A DNA stretch of 64,000 nucleotides from Acanthochlamys bracteata (taxonomy: Eukaryota > Streptophyta > Magnoliopsida > Pandanales > Velloziaceae). The translations under genes and the position numbers were made by a program. Location: NCBI GenBank assembly GCA_019914995.1, contig CM034127.1:8680001-8744000 (forward strand). The letters run 5' to 3'. Under the pieces are notes generated by a model. It saw only the letters and a program-made list of their open reading frames with translations. It was not told the DNA's origin and ran no database searches. Below, one piece after another: positions 1 through 10,379 of this stretch. The first letter of the stretch is position 1. Each line of letters starts with the position of its first letter.

Positions 1-1620
1 TATTTAATGAGATAATATATTCAAAAATAACAATTCAGGTCAATATGAATTATTTTTAAAAAATTAAAATTTAATTTTTCTTAGATAAATGAATTATATT
101 GAAAAATAATATAATAAAAAATCTTCTATTAAATAAATTTCATCTTAAATAAGCATTTATATAAAAAATCTTAATTTCATTGTTTCTTTTTAAAAAAGTA
201 GATAAAGTGTCATTCTGTTCATTATAATATTACTTTTTAAAAAAATTAGTTGTATTAAAGAATATGCTATAGTATTTCATATACATCAATAATTATACTT
301 GAAAAAAAAAATCATTTATTCAGATTTTTTCAATTGAAAAGTACTTTTTTATTAAAAAAACAAAAGCTCTTTTTTCTTATCAAAAGTTTTATTTCAGAAA
401 AGTTTTTTTTATAAATATTTTTAACATTTGTTTGGTTTAGTTTATCAAAAAAATTATTTTTTCAATTTTCAATTTTATATTTTCTAATACATATTTTATA
501 GATATTTAAAAAATTATTTAAAAATTTAAAAAATATAGAAATATTTTACGTATTAAAAATTTTTTATCATATATTTTTATTATTTTTTAAATAAAAAAAA
601 TAAACATATTTTTTATTTTAAAAAAATTTTATTTCATAACCACTTCCAAAATATTTGTTAGAGCTGTGAGCAGATTGTCCGGTGGCAAAAGCAATCGTAC
701 ATGAAGAAGCTACTGTATTTATGTTAATCGATAACTAATAAGCCTTATAAACCGAAAGTCTTTTAAGACAAAACACAGAAACATTTAATAAATAACAAAG
801 TAAAGTTCATAAGCTTGTTGCAGGTATCAATTAGTACCAAAGCATATTTAACATTTTACAATATATTAGTATATTAATTATTCATTATATTTATATTTTT
901 AAAATTAATTTAATAACATGCTTTTAAACTAATTATTTAGGTACAATTAATTATTATTAATAGATACTAAAAGTTATTATTAGTATTACAAAAAATATTT
1001 TAGTAAAAAATTAAATAATATCTAAAAAGTTCATAAATTTTACATATATATTATCTATTGTATATTAAAACGTTTTATTATTTTATTCTCCATCAACTTT
1101 TCAGTTTTTTGTACGAAATATTTTTTCAACTTTTTTATAAAATATTTTTTATCTAAATACACAGCTTTTTAAAAAAGGTATTCAATAGTCACATTTTTAT
1201 AGAAATAAGTCATACAAAAAAGTTCTTTTTTAGAAAATTTAAAATTTTTCAGATTAGTAAACGGCGGCTTAACAAAATAATACAAAAAGAAAGCCAAACT
1301 CCAGTTTTATTTTTATAGATGTATCTCTAACAGTAAAATATAAATACAAATAGGAAGGTTTTTTCTTTCTTTCGAAACGTTTTTTAGCAGCATTTATTAA
1401 AGAAAAGTTTTTAAAAATAGTATATTTTAAATTTTTTAAAGATAATTTTATTTTTCTGATTAAAAAATTAAAGAAATAATAATAAAATTTTAATTTTTTT
1501 AAATATATATAAAATATTTTATTAAAAAATATGAAATAAAATATTAATGTGAAAAAGATAAATTGATAAGTTTAGCCGAATGATCACTTAAAAAAAAGAT
1601 AAATCTGCAGTAGAACAACT
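1..1620. other. AT-rich intergenic DNA
   Basis: I see no gene here. The stretch is very AT-rich, with long A and T runs and no reading frame that resembles a known family. Its right end must include the promoter of the PPR gene, but TATA-like strings are so frequent that none can be singled out. Confidence 0.7.
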
Positions 1621-1624
1621 GGAT

Positions 1625-2022
1625 TTTATTTATTTCTCCCTGTCCTGGCCTCTACTCATCTCTATTTCTTCTACTTCTCATCCTCCTCCACCGCCGGTGA
1701 ACCTTTGGTTTCGTTCTTTTCTAAGCATCTCACACCTTTCTTCCTCAGTCTCGTCTCTGCTGCTGCTTCACTTTTTTGTCCATGGGACAGTGAACGGAGC
1801 CGTTGTTCGCAACGCCGTTAGGTTTTCGTCGATAATTTATTCAGCAGGGGGAGATGAAAACAAGCGGTTCTTGTTAGTTTTCTTTTCTAATCCCTCTCCT
1901 AATCGATCATCCACTCCGTTCAACGAATTTTATCCGTGTTTTTATTTATATATATATATATATATATTTTGCTCTATCTAAGAAAATTAGTAAGCTTATT
2001 TGATTCAGAATCATTTCAGGAA
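1625..2022 (+). promoter_or_regulatory. Putative 5' leader of the PPR gene with short upstream ORFs
   Basis: This pyrimidine-rich, less AT-rich tract lies directly before the PPR start codon and looks like a transcribed leader. It holds two short upstream ORFs: a three-codon one (ATG at 1782, stop at 1791-1793) and a seven-codon one (ATG at 1854, stop at 1875-1877). A TA microsatellite at about 1948-1967 is followed by a pyrimidine-rich stretch and a TTTCAG acceptor-like site ending at 2019, four bases before the ATG, so a leader intron ending there is plausible. I could not fix a donor site or the transcription start. Confidence 0.4.
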
Positions 2023-4512
2023 ATGTTGGCATCTCCTGATTTCACGCTTAGTTTTTGTCCTACTAGTAATGTGGACAACGCTTGTTTGGCACCAAGAGTT
2101 AGGAACATGGACAGTTTCCAGCTCAAGACACTCAGTGGCGGTGTTTCAGTTGGTATTCATCCCTCAAAAAAAAGAATATTGCGTGCTCAATTTAGAAACC
2201 AATCTGGAAGTCCAGCAACCAGAGCCACTGATTCCACCAAAAGGAGCTCGTATGGTGGATGCATTCCTGCTGTTTTGCAAGCGTTGGAGTCGATTCATGA
2301 TCTTGATGAGGCTCTCAGGCCATGGGAATCTATCCTGAATAGCAAGGAGAGGACGATAATTCTTAAGGAGCAAACTGATTGGAGGAGGGCTGTAGAGATA
2401 TTCGAATGGTTCAAATCCAAGACTTGCTATGAAGTTCATGTGATTCACTACAATATCATGCTTAGGATTCTAGGGAAAGCTAGGAAGTGGGATCTCATGG
2501 TAACGTTGTGGGGCGAGATGCGATCGAAACAGATATTGCCAACAAATTCGACCTATGGGACCTTAATAGATGCATTTAGTAAAGGAGGGCGGATAAGAGA
2601 ATCACTGATTTGGCTCGCAGAGATGTGCAAGCAAGGGATGAAGCCTGATGAGGTAACAATGGGGATTGTTGTCCAGACATATAAAAGAGCGGGTGAATTT
2701 CTGAAAGCTGAGGAGTTTTTCATGAGGTGGTCATCTTCTGTAGGTGAAGCTTCTCAAATGCATAAGGCATATGGCTTGCATACGTATAATACATTGATTG
2801 ATACATATGGAAAGGCAGGACAACTAGAAGGAGCTTCTGAGACATTCGCTCAAATGCTAAGAGAAGGCATTTTTCCAGATAGGGTGACCTTCAATACAAT
2901 GATTCACGTGTGTGGAAATCATGGCCATTTAGATGAGGTTGCTTCTCTATTGACTATGATGGAAGAACTCCAAATCTATCCTGATACGAGAACCTATAAC
3001 ATCCTCATCTCTCTTTATGTGAAGAATGATAATATGATAGAGGCAACACGATGCCTTTCCAATATGAAGACAGCTGGTCTTGTCCCTGACCTTGTAAGTT
3101 ATCGCACTCTTCTGTATGCATTTTCTATTAGGAATATGGTTTCGGATGCTCAGTCTCTTGTGTCAGAGATGGAAAATAGGGGACTTGAGATTGATGAGTA
3201 CACGCAATCAGCTTTGACTAGAATGTATATACATGCTGGAATGCTTGAGCAGTCATGGTCATGGTTTCAGAAGTTTCAGTCTCAGATGAGTTCAGAATGC
3301 TTTTCTGCTAACATTGATGCCTATGGTGAGAACGGAAACATCATACTAGCAGAAAAAGGTTTCTTTTGCTGCTTAGAGAGAAAGAAATTGAGTGTTCTTG
3401 TTGTCAATGTGATGATAAAAGCTTATGGAAAAGAAGGGGACTACGACAAGGCCTGTGAGGTATTTGATAGAATGGAGAGTTTTGGCGTCGTGCCTGATAA
3501 ATGTTCTTATAGTTCTCTTGTACAGATTTTAACATCTGCCAACTTACCACATAAAGCACTGTCCTATGTCAGGAGAATGCAGGTTGCAGGGCTGGTAACT
3601 GATTGCATCCCTTATTCTATGGTTATGGCTAACCTGGTTAAGTATGGAGACTTGAAGCTGATGGATGATCTTTTCAAGGAAATGGTTAGTTTCGGACTGC
3701 AACCTGATATTGTTGTTTTCTCTATCCTAATTAATGCAGCTGCTGAGATTGGAAATGTGCAACAAGCTGTATACCACTTCCATACAATGGTCAGTTCTGG
3801 TTTTACTGCTAACACTATTATTTGCAACTCCATGATCAAAGTCTATACGAAGGCTGGATACTTGCAAGAAGCTTGTGAAATGTATGAGCTTGCCAAAACT
3901 TTGGCCAATGGTCCAGATGTGTACTCTTCAAACTGCTTGATCAATCTGTATTGTGAAAATGTAATGGTTACAGAGGCAATGGAAATTTTTAAGCATTTAA
4001 AGGGCAGAAAAGAGGCCAATGAGTTCTCTTATGCAATGATGCTGTGTCTATACAAGAAAGTTGGACGACATTACGATGCTAGTAACATCTGCCAAGAGAT
4101 GTTTGTATTGGGGCTTGTTACTAGTACATTAAGCTACAATGCTGTGATTGGACTGCATGCATCACGTGGAAGACTTATGGAAATTATTGACTCACTCCAT
4201 CACATGTTGAACACGGGTGTGAAGCCAAATGATTCTACTTTTAAGTTGTTGGGGGATATTTTACTTAAACATGGGGTATCCAAGAGAACGATAAACTGTT
4301 TAGAATCTGCAAGGAAAGAAGATGATCAAATTGGTCTAAATCAGTGGCTAAGAGCCATATCCTCCATCTCAAAATTAGGTGGTAAAAAAATGAATTTAGA
4401 TGGGAAAAAGGAAGCTCATTTTCAAGTTAATACTGCTAGGATGTATGCTCCTGTGGGAGAACAAGTGTCCATAGAGGAGCTAATGACAACAAGACAGTGT
4501 TCGTATGGATGA
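2023..4512 (+). CDS. Pentatricopeptide repeat (PPR) protein, P class
   Basis: An uninterrupted frame encodes 829 residues from the ATG at 2023. The open frame runs 29 codons further upstream, but that part reads through a TA repeat and an apparent 3' splice site, so I chose the internal ATG. From about residue 141 to about 760 the protein is a tandem array of roughly 35-residue PPR motifs, with recurrent patterns such as YNIML, YGTLIDAF, PDEVT, YNTLIDTYGKAG and PDRVTFNTMI. I see no E or DYW extension, so it is P class. The Ser/Arg-rich N-terminal 70 residues suit an organelle transit peptide. Such proteins bind RNA in chloroplasts or mitochondria and act in processing, stability or translation. 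From memory it resembles the long, intron-less Arabidopsis At3g23020 type; the exact RNA target cannot be told. No internal stop or frameshift is present. Confidence 0.93.
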   Translation: MLASPDFTLSFCPTSNVDNACLAPRVRNMDSFQLKTLSGGVSVGIHPSKKRILRAQFRNQSGSPATRATDSTKRSSYGGCIPAVLQALESIHDLDEALRPWESILNSKERTIILKEQTDWRRAVEIFEWFKSKTCYEVHVIHYNIMLRILGKARKWDLMVTLWGEMRSKQILPTNSTYGTLIDAFSKGGRIRESLIWLAEMCKQGMKPDEVTMGIVVQTYKRAGEFLKAEEFFMRWSSSVGEASQMHKAYGLHTYNTLIDTYGKAGQLEGASETFAQMLREGIFPDRVTFNTMIHVCGNHGHLDEVASLLTMMEELQIYPDTRTYNILISLYVKNDNMIEATRCLSNMKTAGLVPDLVSYRTLLYAFSIRNMVSDAQSLVSEMENRGLEIDEYTQSALTRMYIHAGMLEQSWSWFQKFQSQMSSECFSANIDAYGENGNIILAEKGFFCCLERKKLSVLVVNVMIKAYGKEGDYDKACEVFDRMESFGVVPDKCSYSSLVQILTSANLPHKALSYVRRMQVAGLVTDCIPYSMVMANLVKYGDLKLMDDLFKEMVSFGLQPDIVVFSILINAAAEIGNVQQAVYHFHTMVSSGFTANTIICNSMIKVYTKAGYLQEACEMYELAKTLANGPDVYSSNCLINLYCENVMVTEAMEIFKHLKGRKEANEFSYAMMLCLYKKVGRHYDASNICQEMFVLGLVTSTLSYNAVIGLHASRGRLMEIIDSLHHMLNTGVKPNDSTFKLLGDILLKHGVSKRTINCLESARKEDDQIGLNQWLRAISSISKLGGKKMNLDGKKEAHFQVNTARMYAPVGEQVSIEELMTTRQCSYG

Positions 4513-5286
4513 ATAGATTTTTATTGGAGATCTGTAAGTTTCCATTTGAGATTGCCACATTTATTCAAATGTATTTGGATAGCAAGTATATTCAAAATTT
4601 GGATGCGAGCCTCTGGCTGTCTTAATGTGCTATTCAACTTGATTATAAAGGCTTATTCTCAATGGGGTTCGTACTCCAGGTCCATTTTATTGTGGAATTG
4701 CGCCTTTTGTTCATTCTCTCTCCTACTCAAGTTTTGCGTTTTGCTATTATAAAGTTATACTTCAGTAGTATCTTTTAAATCCTTTTGTTACATCCGTTGA
4801 GCAGCGATTTCTTATAGTAGTAAATCCTACAACAACAGCAAAACAACTAAGTCTTTTCACATGGTAGTTAAATGTATATTCTTGGAAATCACTCATCTGA
4901 TAACTCCTACGGCTTTCAAAATGCTTGCGAATATCTCGTTATACTTTGCTTGTAGGTATTCATAAATCCCTGATGCAATTGCCTCTAGCAAGTTGATAGC
5001 AATGATGATGTATTCTTTACAGAAACTGGAGCTGTTCCACTCACCGTTATTACTTCTTCGAGAATGTGTTATGTAAGAACAGGGCGCATCCTGAAAGTAT
5101 TCAGAGATTAAAAATTTAAAGTAGACCCAATCTCTACACAGAAAAAAAGAAAGTTTAGATGATTAAATAGTTTAGCTTCCAAGTTACTAACATATGCGCA
5201 TGCATCACCCTCTTTTATATAACACAGTAGTCCAGTGAACCATTCATGCTTTTTTTGTGCAATCGCTCAAACCATTAAAGCTCGCC
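4513..5286. other. 3' flank of the PPR gene
   Basis: The first few hundred bases probably include the PPR 3' UTR. There is no coding-like frame, and no single poly(A) signal stands out. The stretch ends at the start of the BAHD relic. Confidence 0.6.
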
Positions 5287-6400
5287 ATGGACTTCTCAGT
5301 GAGCAAGGTCTTTGTAACCTCTGTAAGCCATCAGAGCCAACTCTGTCACGCGAAGTCTTTCTGTCATGGCAAGACAAGGTCCCGTCAAACAGGAAAATGA
5401 TCGACATGTTGTTTCTCTGTGAGTATAGCCATAATCAGCCAAGGTCATACGAGAAGCACTCTCAAAAAGCTAGTTGAATACTACCCTGTAGCTAGAGTGT
5501 TTGTGGTGTCAAAGGAGGGAGAGCTGCAGGTGGATTGCACGAGCAATGGTGTCTGGTACATTGAAGCCAAAGTGGCTTGCACATTGGAGGACATTGACTA
5601 CCTGGACTACTAACATAAAGTCCCCAAGGAGGAGCTTCTCTCTCAGCCTCCTGCCCAGGTGCTTGATTCTGCATGCTTGATCACTACGATGCAGGTAAAA
5701 TTAATGATTTGTTGCATTCAAAGTATATGTTCAAGTTTACTAGTATTAATCTTTGCGTTGGGTAATTTAATTTTTAGATAACAACATGCATCTGCAGAGG
5801 ATTTGTCTTTGGCTTTGAGTTCAAGTCATGCAATCACTGATGGTACAGGTATCTCGCAATTCATGAAGGCAGTCACGGAGTAGCCAAGCCATCTGCATCA
5901 GTCAATACAACCGGTTTAGTTCAGAATCTTCTGCCGGAACCTCTCCATCTGCCAAAAGGACTTTCACCATCGTCTCCTCTCAAGTTAGTCTTCTCAACAT
6001 TTGACATATCTCGAGTTCATATCAGCACCCACAAAATGACAGATGATCTTGGTTGCCAGTGCTAAGTTTTGAGTCATAGACGCAAAGATTTGGCAGGTAG
6101 AACTTGAGCGATTAACTTCCATCCTGATATAAAGGTTCATCTCATCTTCCCACAGACACATCGTAGCGAAAGTACCCAATGTTCTACCAACTGCAGGATA
6201 CTATGAAAACTGCATACATCTAGTTAGAGTCTCAAGTGCATGTCGCAACATTGCAGAATGGAACTGATTGAAGTTGTAAAGAGGAGAAAAGATAATGCTG
6301 ATTAAATCTGCAAAGGACAATGTCGCAATGGAGTTTATTTAAATGGATGAAGAGAGAAGATGGATGTGGATCCATGTAAACTGGATAATGTGTAGGTCCA
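5287..6400 (+). pseudogene. BAHD acyltransferase pseudogene (unprocessed, C-terminus missing)
   Basis: Pieces in changing frames match plant BAHD acyltransferases, which move acyl groups from CoA to alcohols or amines. It starts at the ATG at 5287 (MDFSVSKVFV), continues with SEPTLSREVFLSWQDKVPS and LVEYYPVA, then VSKEGELQVDC and ACTLEDIDYLDY. The active-site HxxxDG motif survives as HAITDG at 5827-5844. A normal GT-AG intron (5695-5777) sits just before the FVFGFEF block, so this is a duplicated, not a retrocopied, gene. Several frameshifts and stops break it, for example the stop at 5611-5613 and the TAG at 5881-5883. A later block (GYYENCIHLVRVSSACRN, then KDNVAMEF) is recognisable to about 6350. 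The C-terminal third with the DFGWG motif is absent. It cannot make an enzyme; the original substrate is unknown. Confidence 0.85.
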
Positions 6401-6830
6401 TTTGCTAAATTCTTTAAAAAAATGGCATATGTTCGTTACACAATATCAAATACACTATAGTAAAATGATATAGTAAAAAGATATAACTTTACTGTAATGA
6501 ATATATTTAGAAGTATATTAAGCGATTTGTTTTTATCTAAATCGTTGTGAATGTATGCTTTAAAAATGAAAAAATATTTGCTGAATTGGGTTTTCTTGTA
6601 AGATACTTCTAAGACTTCTTTTTGAACTGTGGAGTAAAACAAAAAATTCAATTTTGAGACATATTCATGTTTGGGTTGTTCATTAGGAATACGGATTTAT
6701 AATTTACATGACAAAAAATTAGATGAAAAATAACTATTAGTTTTTTTATTAGTTATTTAGAAAATTAAATAAAAATATAGTTTTATTATCCAATCCATAG
6801 TACGAGACTAGTAGAAATCAAAAATGGTAA
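6401..6830. other. AT-rich spacer
   Basis: This sequence lies between the BAHD relic and the Copia fragment. I see no gene or repeat boundary that I can support. Confidence 0.55.
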
Positions 6831-7865
6831 GTTTATTGAAAATGATGAAGTCTTCGCCCTATTTATGGACTTGAGTGTTATAGACGAGCCATTACAGAGG
6901 CAGTTTTTCAACAGAGTTTTCAAATCACTCTTTATTTGTACAGTCTTCACATATGGATGGGTACTTTTATTATTATATGTGAATGATATAATTATAAGAG
7001 GAGATGATTTAGCAAATATAATAATAACTCAAAGACATCTTCGTTAGTAGTTCCAAATAAAAGTTTGATTACTTACGTTATTTTCTTAGATTGGAGATTG
7101 TTCAAGATGATAGAGAAATTTTTATCTCTCAGCAAAAATTTGTCTCACATATTATTGCATTAGTAGATATATTAGATAGTAAGACAGTTGTCACTATCAT
7201 ATATTTTTATGTGAAAGTTCGTCCTATTGATGGTGAGCTCTCTCTTATCCTAGTCAGTATAGAGGACTAGTTAGTCGCTTGTATATCTTTATTTGATGAG
7301 ATCGGATATTTTTCATATAATTAGTATGTCTTAAATCGGACATTATAATACTGTACTTAGAATTTTCAGATATTTTCGAGCTCACTTCTTATATTTTTGA
7401 AATCTAATTTGGAGCTTTGTGTCCTTTCATATGCAGATTGGATGATCCAATCACTAGACGGTCAACTACTAATTTCTGTATATTTTTTGGTGATTCGTTG
7501 AACATGTGTCGTGGAAAGAAACTGTTAGTTATTGCATGTTTTTCTATAGAAGTAGATTATAGAGTTATGACTATTACTAATAGAGAGATTATTAATGTAT
7601 GTAAATTACTGTCTAATATAAGCATTATATCTACAAAATCTACACCTTTATACTGTGATAATAGAAGTGAAATTCAGATCGTGAGCAATCCAATTATAAT
7701 GAACGAATGAAACATATTGAGATTGATTGTCATTTCGTTCATAAGTATTTTCTATCGACACTATTTTTTTACCACATGTGACTCTACTAATCAACTAGTA
7801 AATTTCTTCACAAAGTCGCACCTCATACCAAAATTTCAAATATTATTGACAAACTCATTTTGCTT
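6831..7865 (+). mobile_element. Ty1/Copia retrotransposon fragment (end of RT plus RNase H)
   Basis: Broken frames encode the end of a Copia reverse transcriptase and its RNase H. The RT active site appears as YVNDIIIRGDD at about 6979-7011, where the family has YVDD, so one catalytic Asp is changed. Next come the Copia-typical pieces LEIVQDDREIFISQQKF, then TRRSTTNFCIFFGDSL (about 7450-7500) and the tail DSTNQLVNFFTKSHL to about 7860. Gag, protease, integrase and both LTRs are missing, so this is a 5'-truncated dead copy. Confidence 0.75.
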
Positions 7866-7982
7866 GATCCATCATTAATTTGATAAATGGTTATATTATA
7901 TTTAGACTTGTATATATACGTATCTTAATTTGGTTCTTTAAATAATTTTTAAAGCCACACTGATTATAAGTTTGTTAGATGG

Positions 7983-8021
<39 letters not shown>

Positions 8022-8675
8022 GGTCATTAATAATTATTATCAATATTATTATTTTTTTTCTCAAATATTTTGTTTCAAAGAGAAAATTAGATCTATTTAA
8101 AGAAAGGTGATTAATAGAAGAACTATATTTTCATTAATCAATGTATGTTTTCTCTTAATTAATTATTGTGAAAATTATTAAGTTTCAAGTATAATTGGCA
8201 GACTCAGATCGGACAGTCTAGATTGATCAAAAAATTGCTGATTTAGACACTAAATTGATTCAAATTTGTAAAAAAATTAAATAAGTAATCAATCAAGTGT
8301 GATCTGAATCTATCCTGACAGATTCCAGATTGACCACGTGACCCGTCCAGATGAGTCGATCCAGGATTAAAAGAATTTTTGTATATTTTTTTGAATCTTC
8401 TAGAATTCAGACTGGTCTCTTTGTTTCTTGTTTGATTCTTCTCTGTTTCTTATTTTTGGATCTTTTTCTCATCCAAATGCGATCCCTCGACCAATCTAAT
8501 TCGATCAAGGCTAGTCTCCCTCAAGCCTCCTTAAGCTTCATTTTTCTTCTTCTTTTTACTTTAGTTTGTTCCTTTCCCTCCATTTTTTTGTGTCTTTCGT
8601 TTCTTCGGAGATGGGGGAGCAGGTGGTGTTGGCGGTCTTCAAAGATGGCGGGCGCTGGTGGTGAGATCGAAGGTT
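7866..8675. other. Intergenic DNA, no gene recognised
   Basis: This is AT-rich in its first half with a TA microsatellite, then more mixed. A 120-codon plus-strand frame at 8351-8713 has low-complexity hydrophobic content and runs into the antisense peroxidase relic. I do not regard it as a gene. Confidence 0.5.
7986..8019. repeat. (TA)n microsatellite
   Basis: An uninterrupted run of 17 TA units, readable directly. It is likely to be length-polymorphic. Confidence 0.95.
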
Positions 8676-9115
8676 TCATTGGTATTGGTGGGGTTTCGGA
8701 GCAGACCCAGTGAGCACGCTCAAAATCCCCATCTTCATTATTGTGCTAGAGAAATCGGTATTGAAAGTATTGGCATCATTGTTGTATGCCGTTATGAAGG
8801 AATCCAACAACCCTCTCTTGTTGATCAAAGCTTGAAAGTAGTTGTTTCCGAATTTGTTTGGGCTGTGCGGGTCAAAGGGAGTCAAGTTGCCGTCACCAGA
8901 ACCTAAAGTTGGGCAATGGGTTTGCAGTGGTGAGCGAAGGTCGGATCGATATTGATGTCGTTGTATATGCGGGAATGGAATAGATGGCAGTGAGCGAAGC
9001 TTTAGAGAGCGCAATCATCTCTTTAGTGTTGAATCCTTTGTCCTTGAACGAATGATTTGGTCAATGGTTTCCAATGGACTCTCGAGAGTAGATGCTAATG
9101 CGCTGCTTGCCGTAA
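8676..9115 (-). pseudogene. Class III peroxidase pseudogene (C-terminal half)
   Basis: Read on the minus strand from about 9115, it encodes the C-terminal half of a secreted plant peroxidase, a haem enzyme that oxidises phenolics with H2O2 in the wall or vacuole. Recognisable blocks in order are [15 protein letters not shown], the place where the haem-ligand motif SGAHTIG should be (the His is lost), [13 protein letters not shown] in a shifted frame, then [48 protein letters not shown] and LTGSA. The segment between RGLL and the TAYNND block, usually holding SDQ and FSGGST, is mostly deleted. At least one frameshift is needed. Upstream exons are not present, so it is a fragment of the last exon. 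Confidence 0.8.
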
Positions 9116-10379
9116 TTTTCTCTTGTTTTAATTTTCAGATCTTCTTCAGCTCTTTGTAATCGATAATCGATTGGAGGGTTTTAGGATCATGTTCTTCGAT
9201 CAACTGTAATTCCCAACATAGTAGTTTTTTCTTTCATTCGGCTTCGATTTCTTTCAATTTTTCTGTAATTTGATAAGAAACTTTTCTTATTTTTTATCTT
9301 TCTGGTAATCGTTGTTGTTAGTACTACAGTAAATTATGATGAATGTTTATATTATTGTTGTTCTTGAAAATCATACTGCAGATCGCCATATTGTTGTTAC
9401 TGCTTTTGTTGGTCCATTGCAACTTGAAAACCAATAAAACTATGTTGACCCAGTGGGTCCATCTATCGATGTGGGTTTAGTTCTGTCAACTATGATTTCA
9501 GGATCTGAAAATCTGTGATTTATCTATATTAGTTGTAGCATATAATTAAAGAGTTTAGCCAAATTTGTGTATGTTAAGTTTGTATTTTGTTTTTTAGTTA
9601 AAACCTTTCTATCTAGAAAAAGATATCTTAACCCTTATGCACGGAGCATAAAAAATAAAAAATTCTTTAATAGAAGAATTTTTGTAATTGATTAAAAAAG
9701 TTTTTGACCTTAAAGTTTTCGGAAGGCAAGACCTTATAATTTCTAATTAAAATTGGCTACTGTGAATTTGCAGAACATTTCGAAAGACCAAACAACGCCT
9801 TGTCAATGTATCGGGTCAATCAGATCTACACAACGCCATTTACAATTTTACATCCTAATGTCTAACCTGATTACTTACCATATGCTCGGATCAAAATCGT
9901 GAATTGACCCTCAACAATAAATGAGTTGGGTGGAGTTGACTCGAATTTCTTTGGGCCAAACTTGGGTGGAAGTATATGCCCAAATCAACCGTACGCGTTG
10001 AGACCTTAAAATTTGGTGATGACTTTTGATTGAACATTAACTTGCAGGTCTTTTCTTTTGAAGAAGAATTTTCTTTTCTTTTCCCCATTGTTTGGGTAAG
10101 AGAGGATCGAAGGAAGAAAATTGCATTGTATCTAAAACAACTTGAATTTTGTGTTATAACCTTAATTTTTATTTAAGGGGTCATCAACCGAAATCGAAAT
10201 CATTTAATTAAAATTTTGTTCTAGTCACATCCAACAATTACACCATGGACCAATTTACATGAAATACCTACAATACTGTAAATACGTAAAGCAAACTACA
10301 TATACTCACGCAAATTCGATTATGCTCTATAAACATTCAGTTTACTTCCTTGTTTCACTACATGTACTCAAAAAAATGA
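9116..10379. other. Intergenic DNA and 3' flank of the KCS gene
   Basis: I see no coding-like frame or transposon end here. The right part is downstream of the KCS stop codon; on the minus strand an AATAAA-like signal occurs near 10171-10176, about 200 bases after the stop, and may be its poly(A) signal. Confidence 0.5.

Noticed and set aside
1936-2022. 29-codon extension of the PPR frame
   Set aside because: It is encoded by a TA repeat and an apparent intron end, giving an implausible N-terminus.
8351-8713. 120-codon plus-strand frame
   Set aside because: Low-complexity hydrophobic content, no family resemblance, and its end is antisense to the peroxidase relic.
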